Shown: one piece after another, positions 24,518-32,882 of the stretch
Layout of the letters: each line of letters begins with the position of its first letter
Numbering within the stretch: the stretch's first letter is position 1
Assembly: GCA_002400495.2 (NCBI GenBank)
Contig: NVQL02000043.1
Location: 1 to 37,048, forward strand
Length of the DNA: 37,048 nucleotides
DNA from: Alphaproteobacteria bacterium
GTDB taxonomy: Bacteria > Pseudomonadota > Alphaproteobacteria > Rhizobiales > OSC116
Reading direction: 5' to 3'
Translations under genes and position numbers: made by a program
Notes under the pieces: generated by a model
Databases searched by the model: none
Seen by the model: only the letters and a program-made list of their open reading frames with translations
What the model was told of the DNA's origin: nothing

Positions 24518-26383
24518 ATGTCATCAAACCAACAATCAGATAAATCATGGCAAAATGCCGATTTTCGTTCTGTCGAACTTCTACGTCCGCAGGTCGAGGT
24601 CACCCACGCCGAAAACGGCATAATATATGTCTCCCAAGCCGCCGAACTACCCGAATATGGTTCACGCATTACCGAACGCTTAGAATATTTTGCCAAAACC
24701 AAACCAGATCAGGTTTATCTAGCCGATAGAGGCGAAGACGGCGAATGGCGCAAAATGACCTATGCCGAAGCCTATCAAAAGGTTCGCAGCCTAAGCCAAT
24801 TCTTCATCGATCAAAATGTCAGCGTCGAACGCCCCATCGTCATTCTCTCTGGCAATGATTTAGAACATGCGCTTGTGAGCCTAGCCGCCACCCATATTGG
24901 TGTGCCCTCAGCCCCCATTTCCCCCGCATATTCCCTGGTCGCCAAAGATTACGCACGGCTCAAAGATTGCATCGATGCCGTCACCCCCGCAATTATCTTC
25001 ACCAATGATGTTGATTCTTTTACCCCCGCCATAGCAGGCGCAGTGGCCGATGACATCCCCATCCTCACCACCAGCAAAGCCACAAGCGGCCGTTATTTTG
25101 CGTTTGATGACGCGCTCAAAACTCCACCGTCACAAGCCGTCGATCGGGCTTTTTCCAAAGTCGATGGTTCTACCATCGCAAAATTCCTATTCACCTCAGG
25201 CTCCACAGGCTCACCCAAAGCGGTCATCAATACGCATGAAATGATTTGCTCTAACGCCATGATGACCCGTGATGCCTTTACCTATTTCAAAGATGAATCA
25301 CCAATCCTACTAGATTGGGCACCTTGGAACCACACAGCAGGCGGCAATAAAGTTTTCTACATGGCCTTATTTAACGGCGGCACTCTGTATGTTGATGACG
25401 GCAGCCCAAGACCTGCCGACATCCACAAAACCGTACGCAACCTAAAAGAGGTTTCACCCTCTTGGTATTTCAACGTGCCCAAAGGCTACGAAGCCTTAGT
25501 CGCCATGATGGAAGATGACGAAGAATTACGCCAAGGCTTTTATAAGAACCTAAAATTAATGTGGTATGCAGGCGCTTCCATGGCACAACATACATGGGAT
25601 GATTTAGAACGCTTGTCGGTTCAAACCATCGGTAAACGCGTGGTCATCGGCACAGGCCTTGGCGCCACCGAAACCGCACCGGGTGCCATCTATTGCACAT
25701 GGCCACAAAATATCACAGGCAATATCGGCCTGCCCGTCAAAGGCCTCACGCTCAAACTTGTGCCAATGGATGGCAAATATGATGCACGGGTCAAAGCCCC
25801 CACCGTCACCCCAGGCTATTGGCGGCAAGAACAGTTGACCAAAGACGCGTTTGATGATGAAGGCTTTTACATGTTCGGCGATGCCCTACGCGTTGCCGAT
25901 CCAGAAGATTACAATCAAGGTTTTATCTTCGATGGCCGCACGGCAGAGAATTTCAAACTCAATACAGGCACATGGGTGGCAACAGGTGCGTTGCGCAATC
26001 AATTCATCAATTATTTTGGCGATGTTGTCAACGATGTCACAATCACAGGCGCAGATGAATCATTCCTAGGCGCATTGGTATTCCCCAATCACGAAGCGGT
26101 GCGCAAAATGGCCAATATGCCAGATGCCGACATCCAAGACGTATTAGCCCATGCAGATGTGCGCGATTTCTTCCAACAAAAATTACAAGCTCTTGCCGCC
26201 AATGCGACAGGCTCATCAACCCTCATTCGCAAACTCATCTTGGTAGATGTCCCGCCGTCATTAGAGAGCAATGAGCTAACCGACAAAGGCTCAATCAATC
26301 AACGCGCAGTGCTGAACAACCGCCCACATCTGATTAAAGCCATCTATTCAAACGCAGATAACCTCATCGCGATTACAAAATAA
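24518..26383 (+). CDS. Feruloyl-CoA synthase-like AMP-forming acyl-CoA ligase
   Basis: 621 aa ANL-superfamily ligase, the usual length for feruloyl-CoA synthases. Seen: the ATP/AMP loop KFLFTSGSTGSPKAVINTHE, the A5-type motif GTGLGATETAPGAIY, the A7-like YMFGDALRVAD, and FKLNTGTWVATGALR, a segment typical of the feruloyl-CoA synthase group. It would activate a hydroxycinnamate or phenylpropanoate with ATP and CoA. The ATG at 24518 is chosen because GGGGAG lies 9 bases upstream; the frame extends 8 codons further. It is divergent from the crotonase gene and followed after 9 bases by the SDR gene. Confidence 0.8.
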   Translation: MSSNQQSDKSWQNADFRSVELLRPQVEVTHAENGIIYVSQAAELPEYGSRITERLEYFAKTKPDQVYLADRGEDGEWRKMTYAEAYQKVRSLSQFFIDQNVSVERPIVILSGNDLEHALVSLAATHIGVPSAPISPAYSLVAKDYARLKDCIDAVTPAIIFTNDVDSFTPAIAGAVADDIPILTTSKATSGRYFAFDDALKTPPSQAVDRAFSKVDGSTIAKFLFTSGSTGSPKAVINTHEMICSNAMMTRDAFTYFKDESPILLDWAPWNHTAGGNKVFYMALFNGGTLYVDDGSPRPADIHKTVRNLKEVSPSWYFNVPKGYEALVAMMEDDEELRQGFYKNLKLMWYAGASMAQHTWDDLERLSVQTIGKRVVIGTGLGATETAPGAIYCTWPQNITGNIGLPVKGLTLKLVPMDGKYDARVKAPTVTPGYWRQEQLTKDAFDDEGFYMFGDALRVADPEDYNQGFIFDGRTAENFKLNTGTWVATGALRNQFINYFGDVVNDVTITGADESFLGALVFPNHEAVRKMANMPDADIQDVLAHADVRDFFQQKLQALAANATGSSTLIRKLILVDVPPSLESNELTDKGSINQRAVLNNRPHLIKAIYSNADNLIAITK

Positions 26384-26392
26384 GGCAAAGCC

Positions 26393-27154
26393 ATGCAAAT
26401 TCAAAATAACGTCGCCATTGTCACAGGCGGTGCATCAGGCCTAGGCGCCGAAACCGCCAAACATCTCGCTAATTTAGGCGCCAAAGTCGCAATCTTAGAC
26501 CTCAACATAGAAGCAGGTCAAAAACTAGCAGACGAATTAGGCGGCATTTTCATCACCACCAATATCGGCGATGAAAAAAACGTATCCGATGCCCTCACCC
26601 AAATTGTCAACCAACTCGGTGCCCCCCGCATCTTGGTCAATTGCGCAGGCATTGGCGGCGGCGAACGGGTAGTTGGCCGCGAAGCCGCAATGCCGTTAGA
26701 AAATTTCGCCAAAATCATCAATGTCAATCTCATCGGCACCTTCAACATGATCCGCCTCACCGCCACACTTATGGCCACGCTGGAACCGCTAGAGGACAAC
26801 GAACGCGGCACCATCATCAACACCGCCTCAGTCGCGGTGCAAGATGGTCAAATCGGCCAAGCCGCTTATGCAGCATCAAAAGGCGGCATCGTCTCAATGA
26901 CTTTACCCATCGCCCGCGAAGTCGCACGGTTTGGCATCCGCCTCAACACAGTCGCCCCGGGCATATTCCTCACCCCCTTGCTCGATGAGCTACCCATCGA
27001 AGCACAAGAAGCACTCGCCGCCAACATCCCCTTCCCCAAACGCCTCGGCAAACCCAGCGAATTCGCCGCTCTGGTCGAAACTTGCATCACAAACACCTAT
27101 CTCAATGCCGAAACCATCCGCATCGATGGCGGCGTCAGGCTCGCCCCTAAATAA
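26393..27154 (+). CDS. Short-chain dehydrogenase, candidate 3-hydroxyacyl-CoA dehydrogenase
   Basis: 253 aa classical SDR. The NAD-binding TGGASGLG is at 11-18, the NCAG motif at 83-86, and the catalytic Ser146, Tyr159 and Lys163 are in NTASVAVQ and YAASK. The sequence after the catalytic site (GGIVSMTLPIAREVARFGIR, then VAPGIFLTPLL) resembles type II 3-hydroxyacyl-CoA dehydrogenases (HSD17B10-like). An Asp after the second strand (ILDLN) favours NAD. In the pathway it would turn aryl-3-hydroxypropanoyl-CoA into the 3-keto form. It is transcribed with the ligase gene; its stop is only 10 bases before the Pho box. Confidence 0.82.
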   Translation: MQIQNNVAIVTGGASGLGAETAKHLANLGAKVAILDLNIEAGQKLADELGGIFITTNIGDEKNVSDALTQIVNQLGAPRILVNCAGIGGGERVVGREAAMPLENFAKIINVNLIGTFNMIRLTATLMATLEPLEDNERGTIINTASVAVQDGQIGQAAYAASKGGIVSMTLPIAREVARFGIRLNTVAPGIFLTPLLDELPIEAQEALAANIPFPKRLGKPSEFAALVETCITNTYLNAETIRIDGGVRLAPK

Positions 27155-27164
27155 ACTAAATCTG

Positions 27165-27197
27165 TTGTCATCAATCTGTCATCTAGCCCGCTTAAAA
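27165..27197 (+). promoter_or_regulatory. Pho box and -10 element of the phn operon
   Basis: TTGTCAT-CAAT-CTGTCAT (27165-27182) matches the PhoB consensus of two CTGTCAT repeats spaced by four bases, with one mismatch. TTAAAA (27192-27197) follows at the distance expected for a -10 element in PhoB-activated promoters, where the Pho box replaces the -35. The phnG ATG is 34 bases beyond the end of the Pho box, so the leader is very short. This predicts induction by phosphate starvation. Confidence 0.78.
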
Positions 27198-27216
27198 GAG
27201 GCCAGAAGGTGGATGA

Positions 27217-27675
27217 ATGACTCACATAAAACCAGAAAAAACAAATCGCCAAAATTGGATGGTCGTTTTGGCTAAAGCCAATTGGGCAGATCTAGCCCTG
27301 CTGTGGGATGATTTTGGCAACAAACCAAATTACAAAATTTTGCGCCCCGCCGAAACAGGCCTCATCATGCTACGCGCCCGCACAGGCGCTGTCGGCGCGC
27401 CATTTAACATGGGCGAAACCACAGTCACCCGCTCCTCAGTGGTCAGCGACAGCCAAATTCAAGGCCACGCCTATATTCTAGGCCGCAACGGCTTGCATGC
27501 CGAAGTCGCCGCAGAAGTCGATGCCGCTTTGCAAGACAACAATCTCCACCAAGTGGTGATGGCACGCATCATCAACCCACTAAAAACCGCCGCATCAAAC
27601 AAAAAACACCAAGCCCAACAAAAAACTGCCGCCACAAAGGTAGATTTTTTCACCTTGGTACGAGGAGAAGACTGA
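27217..27675 (+). CDS. phnG: C-P lyase complex subunit PhnG
   Basis: 152 aa subunit of the PhnGHIJ core, which with ATP forms the ribose-1-triphosphonate intermediate. Typical PhnG segments are visible: WMVVLAKANWADLALLWDDF near the N-terminus, then ETGLIMLRARTGAVGAPFNMGE and TTVTRSSV with GHAYILGRN. AAGGTGG lies four bases before the ATG. The stop overlaps the phnH start by one base (TGATG). The C-terminal 25 residues are Lys/Ala/Gln rich and probably variable. Confidence 0.92.
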   Translation: MTHIKPEKTNRQNWMVVLAKANWADLALLWDDFGNKPNYKILRPAETGLIMLRARTGAVGAPFNMGETTVTRSSVVSDSQIQGHAYILGRNGLHAEVAAEVDAALQDNNLHQVVMARIINPLKTAASNKKHQAQQKTAATKVDFFTLVRGED

Positions 27676-28271
27676 TGAACTCACTACCAGCCACAGGGTT
27701 TCCAAACCCCTCCGAAGACGCCGCGCACAGCTTCCGCAGCCTGCTCACCGCCATGTCACACCCCGCCAGCATTCAACCACTCACCACCAATCTACCATCA
27801 GTCGCCAAACTAAACCCCGCAGCAAGCCTCATCGCCCTCACCTTGGTAGATCACGAAAGCACCGTCTGGCTGGACGATGATTTAGATGATGAAACCGTCA
27901 AACAATTTTTCAAATTTAATTGCAGCGCACCCCTCACCAAACAACCAAACCAAGCCATGCTAGCCTTTTTCTCCCACTGCCCAAGCCCGCAAGATTTATC
28001 AGGCTTCAACAAAGGCAATGCCACCTATCCCGATGCATCCACCACACTCATCATTCAAGTCAAAAGCCTCAACCACGGCAATGCCGTCACACTGACAGGC
28101 CCCGGCATCCAAACCGAGCAAGCCCTAAAAGTAGATGGCTTAAATAAAAATTTCTGGCCATGGTTCAAAACCAACCAAACAATCTTCCCGCTCGGCAATG
28201 ATGTCATCCTAGCCGCACCCGATTGCCTAACAGCCCTGCCCCGCACCACAAAAATCGCGGAGGCCAACTGA
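27675..28271 (+). CDS. phnH: C-P lyase complex subunit PhnH
   Basis: 198 aa core subunit that dimerises and holds PhnGIJ together. The N-terminal GFPNPSEDAAHSFRSLLTAM followed by SHPASIQPL is the most recognisable PhnH signature, and GPGIQTEQALKVDGL and FPLGNDVILA match the later conserved region. TGATG overlaps couple it to phnG and phnI. Confidence 0.9.
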   Translation: MNSLPATGFPNPSEDAAHSFRSLLTAMSHPASIQPLTTNLPSVAKLNPAASLIALTLVDHESTVWLDDDLDDETVKQFFKFNCSAPLTKQPNQAMLAFFSHCPSPQDLSGFNKGNATYPDASTTLIIQVKSLNHGNAVTLTGPGIQTEQALKVDGLNKNFWPWFKTNQTIFPLGNDVILAAPDCLTALPRTTKIAEAN

Positions 28272-29365
28272 TGTTTGTAGCCGTAAAAGGTGGCGAAAAA
28301 GCCATCAACAATGCCCATAAATTACTGGCCGAAACCAGACGCGGCGACACTTCTATCCCCGAAATCAGCATCGAACAAATCGAGCAACAACTCAGCCTGT
28401 CAGTCGACCGTGTCATGAGCGAAGGCGCCCTCTACGACCGCCTGCTAGCCGCCACCGCCATCAAACAAGCCCGCGGCGATCTCATCGAGGCCATTTTCCT
28501 AGTCCGCGCCAGCCGCACCACCCTCACCAGCTTCGGCTATTCGCAACCGCTAAATACTAGCGAAATGCAAATCCTACGCCGCATTTCCGCCACCTATAAA
28601 GATCTACCAGGCGGCCAAGTCCTCGGCCCCACCTTCGATTATACCCACAGATTAATCGACAAAAATTTAGAGCAAACCAACAATTTCCCAACAGCCATCA
28701 AAGCCCCCGCATCAAATGAGGCCACCCCCCATGTGCTCGGCTTACTCAGCGATGAAGGCCTGATGGAACAACCCCCAACTGACACAGATGCAGAACCAAA
28801 CGACCTCACCCGCGAGCCACTCAGTTTCCCCGCCGATCGCGATACACGCCTGCAATCCTTAGCCCGCGGCGACGAAGGTTTTTTACTCGCCCTAGCCTAT
28901 TCAACCCAACGCGGCTACGCCCGCACCCATCCATTCGCAGGCGAAATCCGCTTCGGCAAAGTCGCGGTAGAATTCACCCCCGAAGAATTAGGTTTTTCCC
29001 TTGAGCTAGGCGAAATCCAAATCACCGAATGCGAAATGGTCAATCAATTTACAGGCTCCAAAAACACACCCCCACAATTCACCCGCGGCTATGGCATCAC
29101 CTTCGGCCAAGGCGAGCGCAAAGCCATGTCAATGGCCTTGGTAGATCGCGCATTACGCGCTGAAGAACTAAGCGAAGACCTAGTCGCCCCCGCCCAAGAC
29201 GAAGAATTTGTCCTCTCACATTGCGACAATGTCCAAGCCACAGGCTTTGTCGAACATTTAAAATTACCCCATTATGTCGATTTCCAAGCCGAACTTGAAC
29301 TGGTGCGCAAAATGCGCGCCGAACAAAATGTCAACCAAAACCAAACCCGCGAGGCCGCAGAATGA
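28271..29365 (+). CDS. phnI: C-P lyase complex subunit PhnI
   Basis: 364 aa core subunit with nucleosidase activity on ATP/GTP in E. coli; with PhnG/H/L it attaches the phosphonate to ribose C1. It begins MFVAVKGGEKAINNAHKLL, the invariant PhnI N-terminus. The ATG at 28271 overlaps the phnH stop and has GGAGG upstream; an in-frame start at 28223 lies within phnH and is rejected. Later conserved pieces are FLLALAYSTQRGYARTHPF, GEIQITECEMVNQF and LPHYVDFQAELELVRKMR. ATGA overlap with phnJ. Confidence 0.92.
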   Translation: MFVAVKGGEKAINNAHKLLAETRRGDTSIPEISIEQIEQQLSLSVDRVMSEGALYDRLLAATAIKQARGDLIEAIFLVRASRTTLTSFGYSQPLNTSEMQILRRISATYKDLPGGQVLGPTFDYTHRLIDKNLEQTNNFPTAIKAPASNEATPHVLGLLSDEGLMEQPPTDTDAEPNDLTREPLSFPADRDTRLQSLARGDEGFLLALAYSTQRGYARTHPFAGEIRFGKVAVEFTPEELGFSLELGEIQITECEMVNQFTGSKNTPPQFTRGYGITFGQGERKAMSMALVDRALRAEELSEDLVAPAQDEEFVLSHCDNVQATGFVEHLKLPHYVDFQAELELVRKMRAEQNVNQNQTREAAE

Positions 29366-30246
29366 GCCAATCCATTATAAGCCCAGCCATCATAAGCCCA
29401 GCCACCCAAATCGACCCAAATTACAATTTCGCCTATCTCAACGAGCAAACCAAAAAAATGATCCGCCGCGCCCTGCTCAAAGCCATCGCCATCCCAGGCT
29501 ATCAAGTGCCATTCGCAGGCCGCGAAATGCCTATGCCCTATGGTTGGGGCACAGGCGGCGTACAAATCACCGCGTCCATCCTCACTCCAGATGATGTGCT
29601 AAAAGTCATCGACCAAGGCGCCGATGACACCACCAATGCCGTCTCAATCCGCAAATTCTTCCAACGCACCGCAGGCATTGCCACCACATTAAACACGTCA
29701 ACCGCAACCGTCATCCAAACCCGCCACCGCATCCCCGAGCAAAAACTGCAACAAGGCCAAATCCTAGTCTATCAAGTCCCCATCCCCGAGCCTCTACGCT
29801 TTCTAGAACCACGCGAAACCGAAACCCGCAAAATGCACGCGTTCGAAGATTACGGCCTGATGCATGTCAAATTATACGAGGACATTTCCCAGCACGGCCA
29901 CATCGCCACCACCTACGCCTACCCCGTCATGGTCGAAGACCGCTATGTCATGGATCCCTCACCCATCCCCAAATTCGACAACCCAAAAATGAACAATAAC
30001 CCCGCTTTACAACTTTTCGGCGCAGGTCGCGAAAAACGCATTTACGCCATACCCCCCTATACCAAAGTGGTCAGCTTAGATTTCGAAGACCATCCGTTCG
30101 AAATTCAGGCATGGGATCAACCGTGCGAAATATGCGGCGCAGGAGACAGCTTCCTTGATGAAGTGATCATGGACGATCAAGGCACCCGCATGTTTGTCTG
30201 CTCCGATTCCGATTATTGCCAAAGTCGCAGCGAGGTTCAATCATGA
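29362..30246 (+). CDS. phnJ: C-P lyase radical SAM enzyme PhnJ
   Basis: 294 aa catalytic subunit that breaks the C-P bond and releases the hydrocarbon and ribose cyclic phosphate. Four cysteines, C255, C258, C280 and C286, keep exactly the 3-22-6 spacing of E. coli C241/C244/C266/C272, covering the iron-sulfur cluster and the thiyl-radical cysteine. Gly46 in AIPGYQVPF corresponds to the radical glycine G32 with the same offset of 14. The extra 14 N-terminal residues include a duplicated IISPA from a 15-base tandem repeat (29377-29406). ATGA overlaps on both sides. Confidence 0.94.
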   Translation: MSQSIISPAIISPATQIDPNYNFAYLNEQTKKMIRRALLKAIAIPGYQVPFAGREMPMPYGWGTGGVQITASILTPDDVLKVIDQGADDTTNAVSIRKFFQRTAGIATTLNTSTATVIQTRHRIPEQKLQQGQILVYQVPIPEPLRFLEPRETETRKMHAFEDYGLMHVKLYEDISQHGHIATTYAYPVMVEDRYVMDPSPIPKFDNPKMNNNPALQLFGAGREKRIYAIPPYTKVVSLDFEDHPFEIQAWDQPCEICGAGDSFLDEVIMDDQGTRMFVCSDSDYCQSRSEVQS

Positions 30247-31013
30247 ACCAACCTTTATTCTCAGTCACCAATCTATCCAAAAAATTCGGCAAAACCATTG
30301 CCTGCAATGACATCTCGTTCGATCTTTGGCCGGGTGAAATCCTCGGCATAGTCGGCGAAAGCGGCTCAGGCAAAACCACCCTATTGCGCTCAATCGCTGG
30401 CCTCATCAAACCCGATCAAGCCACCATCAACTATCAGCACAAAAACAAAACGCTGAATATAGACCAAATGGACGAACCAGAATTGCGCCATTTACAACGC
30501 ACCGAATGGGCATTCGTTCATCAACACCCACGTGATGGCCTGCGCATGAACGTCTCCGCAGGCGCCAACATCGGCGAGCGCCTCATGGCCAATGGCTGGC
30601 GACATTATGACGACATCCGCGCCGAAGCCATAAAATGGCTAGAAGCCGTCGAAATCGATGCCAAACGCATAGACGACCTGCCCCGCACTTTCTCAGGCGG
30701 CATGCAACAACGCCTACAAATCGCCCGCAATCTAGTCACCAATCCGCGATTGATCTTCATGGATGAACCAACAGGTGGCCTTGATGTTTCCGTACAAGCC
30801 CGCCTGCTAGACCTATTACGCGGCTTGGTGCGAGATTTAGGCCTATCCGCCATCATCGTCACCCACGATTTAGCAGTGGCACGGTTATTGTCAAACCGCT
30901 TAATGGTGATGAAAGACGGCCAAGTGATCGAACACGGCCTGACCGACCAAGTGCTAGAAGACCCCCAAGCCGCCTATAGCCAGCTATTGGTCTCATCAAT
31001 ATTGCAAGTGTAA
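30243..31013 (+). CDS. phnK: C-P lyase-associated ATPase PhnK
   Basis: 256 aa ABC-type ATPase without a membrane partner; in E. coli PhnK docks on PhnJ and helps drive C-P lyase turnover. Walker A is GESGSGKTT, the signature is FSGGMQQRLQIAR, Walker B is LIFMDEPTGGLD, and the H-loop is IVTHDLAVAR. The region VHQHPRDGLRMNVSAGANIGE is specific to PhnK. The ATG at 30243 overlaps the phnJ stop; an in-frame GTG-like extension at 30216 is ignored. Confidence 0.92.
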   Translation: MNQPLFSVTNLSKKFGKTIACNDISFDLWPGEILGIVGESGSGKTTLLRSIAGLIKPDQATINYQHKNKTLNIDQMDEPELRHLQRTEWAFVHQHPRDGLRMNVSAGANIGERLMANGWRHYDDIRAEAIKWLEAVEIDAKRIDDLPRTFSGGMQQRLQIARNLVTNPRLIFMDEPTGGLDVSVQARLLDLLRGLVRDLGLSAIIVTHDLAVARLLSNRLMVMKDGQVIEHGLTDQVLEDPQAAYSQLLVSSILQV

Positions 31014-31024
31014 AGGAGCCACCC

Positions 31025-31726
31025 ATGCCCATCCTTCAAATCAAAAACCTGCATAAAAAATTCACCTTGCATGCCCAAAACGGCGCGGTGCTCAACGTGC
31101 TAAACGGCATAAACTTACAAGTTAAAGCTGGCGAGATCGCCGCATTATGCGGGCCCTCTGGCGCAGGCAAAAGCTCCCTACTCAAAGCCATTTATGGCAC
31201 TTACCGAATTGATGGTGGCGACATAAAAGTCAAAACCACCAAACAAACTATCAACATAGCCAAAGCCGAACCGCGTCAAATCATGAACCTACGACGTGAT
31301 GTCATCGGCTATGTATCACAATTCCTACGGGTCATTCCGCGCATTGGCGCGTTAGATATTGTCGCCGAACCTGCCATCATGCAAGGCATGTCTCCCGATC
31401 AAGCTCACAGCATTGCGCTCGATCTGCTGGATCAATTGCGCATTCCACAAAAATTACACAATCTCTCCCCGCTCACCTTTTCAGGCGGCGAACAACAACG
31501 GGTTAACATTGCCCGCGCCATGGCCGCCCCCCGCCCACTCATGTTGTTTGATGAACCGACCGCCTCGCTAGACCCTCAAAACCGCCAAACCGTACTCGAA
31601 TTAATTGCTCAATTACGCGATCAAGGCACGGCTATATTGGGCATTTTCCACGATCCCGCCGACCGAAAATTTTTACACGCCCGCGACATTCATTTATCTG
31701 CAGTCAAGGAAGCCGAACATGTCTGA
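31025..31726 (+). CDS. phnL: C-P lyase-associated ATPase PhnL
   Basis: 233 aa ABC-type ATPase, required with PhnGHI to form the alpha-D-ribose-1-phosphonate-5-triphosphate. Walker A is GPSGAGKSS, the signature is FSGGEQQRVNIAR, Walker B is LMLFDEPTASLD, and the H-loop is GIFHDPADR. DVIGYVSQFLRVIPRI is a PhnL-type Q-loop region. GGAGCC lies before the ATG. The gene overlaps phnM by 8 bases. Confidence 0.92.
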   Translation: MPILQIKNLHKKFTLHAQNGAVLNVLNGINLQVKAGEIAALCGPSGAGKSSLLKAIYGTYRIDGGDIKVKTTKQTINIAKAEPRQIMNLRRDVIGYVSQFLRVIPRIGALDIVAEPAIMQGMSPDQAHSIALDLLDQLRIPQKLHNLSPLTFSGGEQQRVNIARAMAAPRPLMLFDEPTASLDPQNRQTVLELIAQLRDQGTAILGIFHDPADRKFLHARDIHLSAVKEAEHV

Positions 31727-32861
31727 AATCATCATCACCAATGCCCAAATCATACTGGCCGATGAGGTGATCAAAGGCTCACTTTGCATCAAAGACGATA
31801 TAATCACCGACATTAGCGACTCATATTCTTCCCTCCCCGCCGCTTATGATTTCGAGGCCGACACCCTCATCCCGGGCTTAATCGAATTGCATACTGATAA
31901 TTTAGAACGCCACATCATGCCCCGCCCCAAATCCTATTGGCCAATCGAACCCGCTGTGCTTAATCACGATCGCGAAATCGCCGCTGCAGGCATCACCACA
32001 GTCTATGACGCCATGTCAGTCGGCCATGCCGATTCTGGCGCACGTGGCAAGGATATGCTGCTCGAAATGTCCGAAGCGATCGAAGAATTATCCAACCGAG
32101 ACATACTCAAGGTCGATCATTTCCTACATTGGCGCTGCGAAATTTCCTCGCCAGATGTGATCGAAGAACTCACCCCCTTGCTCGAAAATAGCCTGACAGG
32201 TTTGGTATCGATTATGGATCACACACCAGGCCAACGGCAATTTGTCTCACTCGATGCCTTCGCCACCTATTATCAAGGCAAATACGGCATGACTGACGAG
32301 CAACTCAAAATTTTCATCAACGAGCGCCAACGCGACCATGAGCTATATTCGCAAGCCAACCGCAAAATTGTGGTCGAGAAAGCCCATCAACGCAACCTCC
32401 CCCTCGCCAGCCATGACGATGCCACCAAAGACCATGTAAACGACGCCGTAAATGACGGCATCGTGGTCGCCGAATTCCCCACCACAATAGAAGCCGCCCG
32501 CGCCAGTCACGAAAATGGTCTCGGCGTATTAATGGGCGCTCCCAACGTGGTGCGCGGCATGTCACATTCAGGCAATGTTTCAGCCCGCGATTTGGCATCA
32601 CACGGCTTGCTAGATATCCTCTCCTCAGATTATGTGCCATTTTCATTACTCTATGGCGCAGTTTTACTGGCAAAAACCTGCCACAATATTAGCCTGCCCG
32701 ATGCCATCGCCACCGTCACCCGCAACCCTGCCAAACAAGTCGGGTTTAAGGATCGCGGCGAAATCGCTATGGGCAAACGTGCCGATCTGGTACGCTATCA
32801 TTCGGATGAAGGCATTCCGTGCATTGTCGAAGTGTGGCAACAAGGTCAACGCATTGCGTAA
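31719..32861 (+). CDS. phnM: Alpha-D-ribose 1-methylphosphonate 5-triphosphate diphosphatase PhnM
   Basis: 380 aa amidohydrolase-superfamily enzyme that removes pyrophosphate from the triphosphorylated intermediate before PhnJ acts. The metal-site start is LIPGLIELHTDNLERH (His58, Asn61 in place of the usual HxH), then FLHWRCE, SIMDHTPGQRQF, LASHDDATKDH and LSSDYVPFSLL. The ATG at 31719 has AAGGAAG upstream; the longer frame to 31605 lies wholly inside phnL. Followed after 21 bases by the HD-oxygenase gene. Confidence 0.92.
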   Translation: MSEIIITNAQIILADEVIKGSLCIKDDIITDISDSYSSLPAAYDFEADTLIPGLIELHTDNLERHIMPRPKSYWPIEPAVLNHDREIAAAGITTVYDAMSVGHADSGARGKDMLLEMSEAIEELSNRDILKVDHFLHWRCEISSPDVIEELTPLLENSLTGLVSIMDHTPGQRQFVSLDAFATYYQGKYGMTDEQLKIFINERQRDHELYSQANRKIVVEKAHQRNLPLASHDDATKDHVNDAVNDGIVVAEFPTTIEAARASHENGLGVLMGAPNVVRGMSHSGNVSARDLASHGLLDILSSDYVPFSLLYGAVLLAKTCHNISLPDAIATVTRNPAKQVGFKDRGEIAMGKRADLVRYHSDEGIPCIVEVWQQGQRIA

Positions 32862-32882
32862 CTTTCAAAAAAGGAACTCCCC

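Noticed and set aside
24423..24623. A 66-codon open frame in the divergent promoter region
   Set aside because: It would start in the promoter/operator segment, has no ribosome site, and overlaps the ligase gene in another frame.
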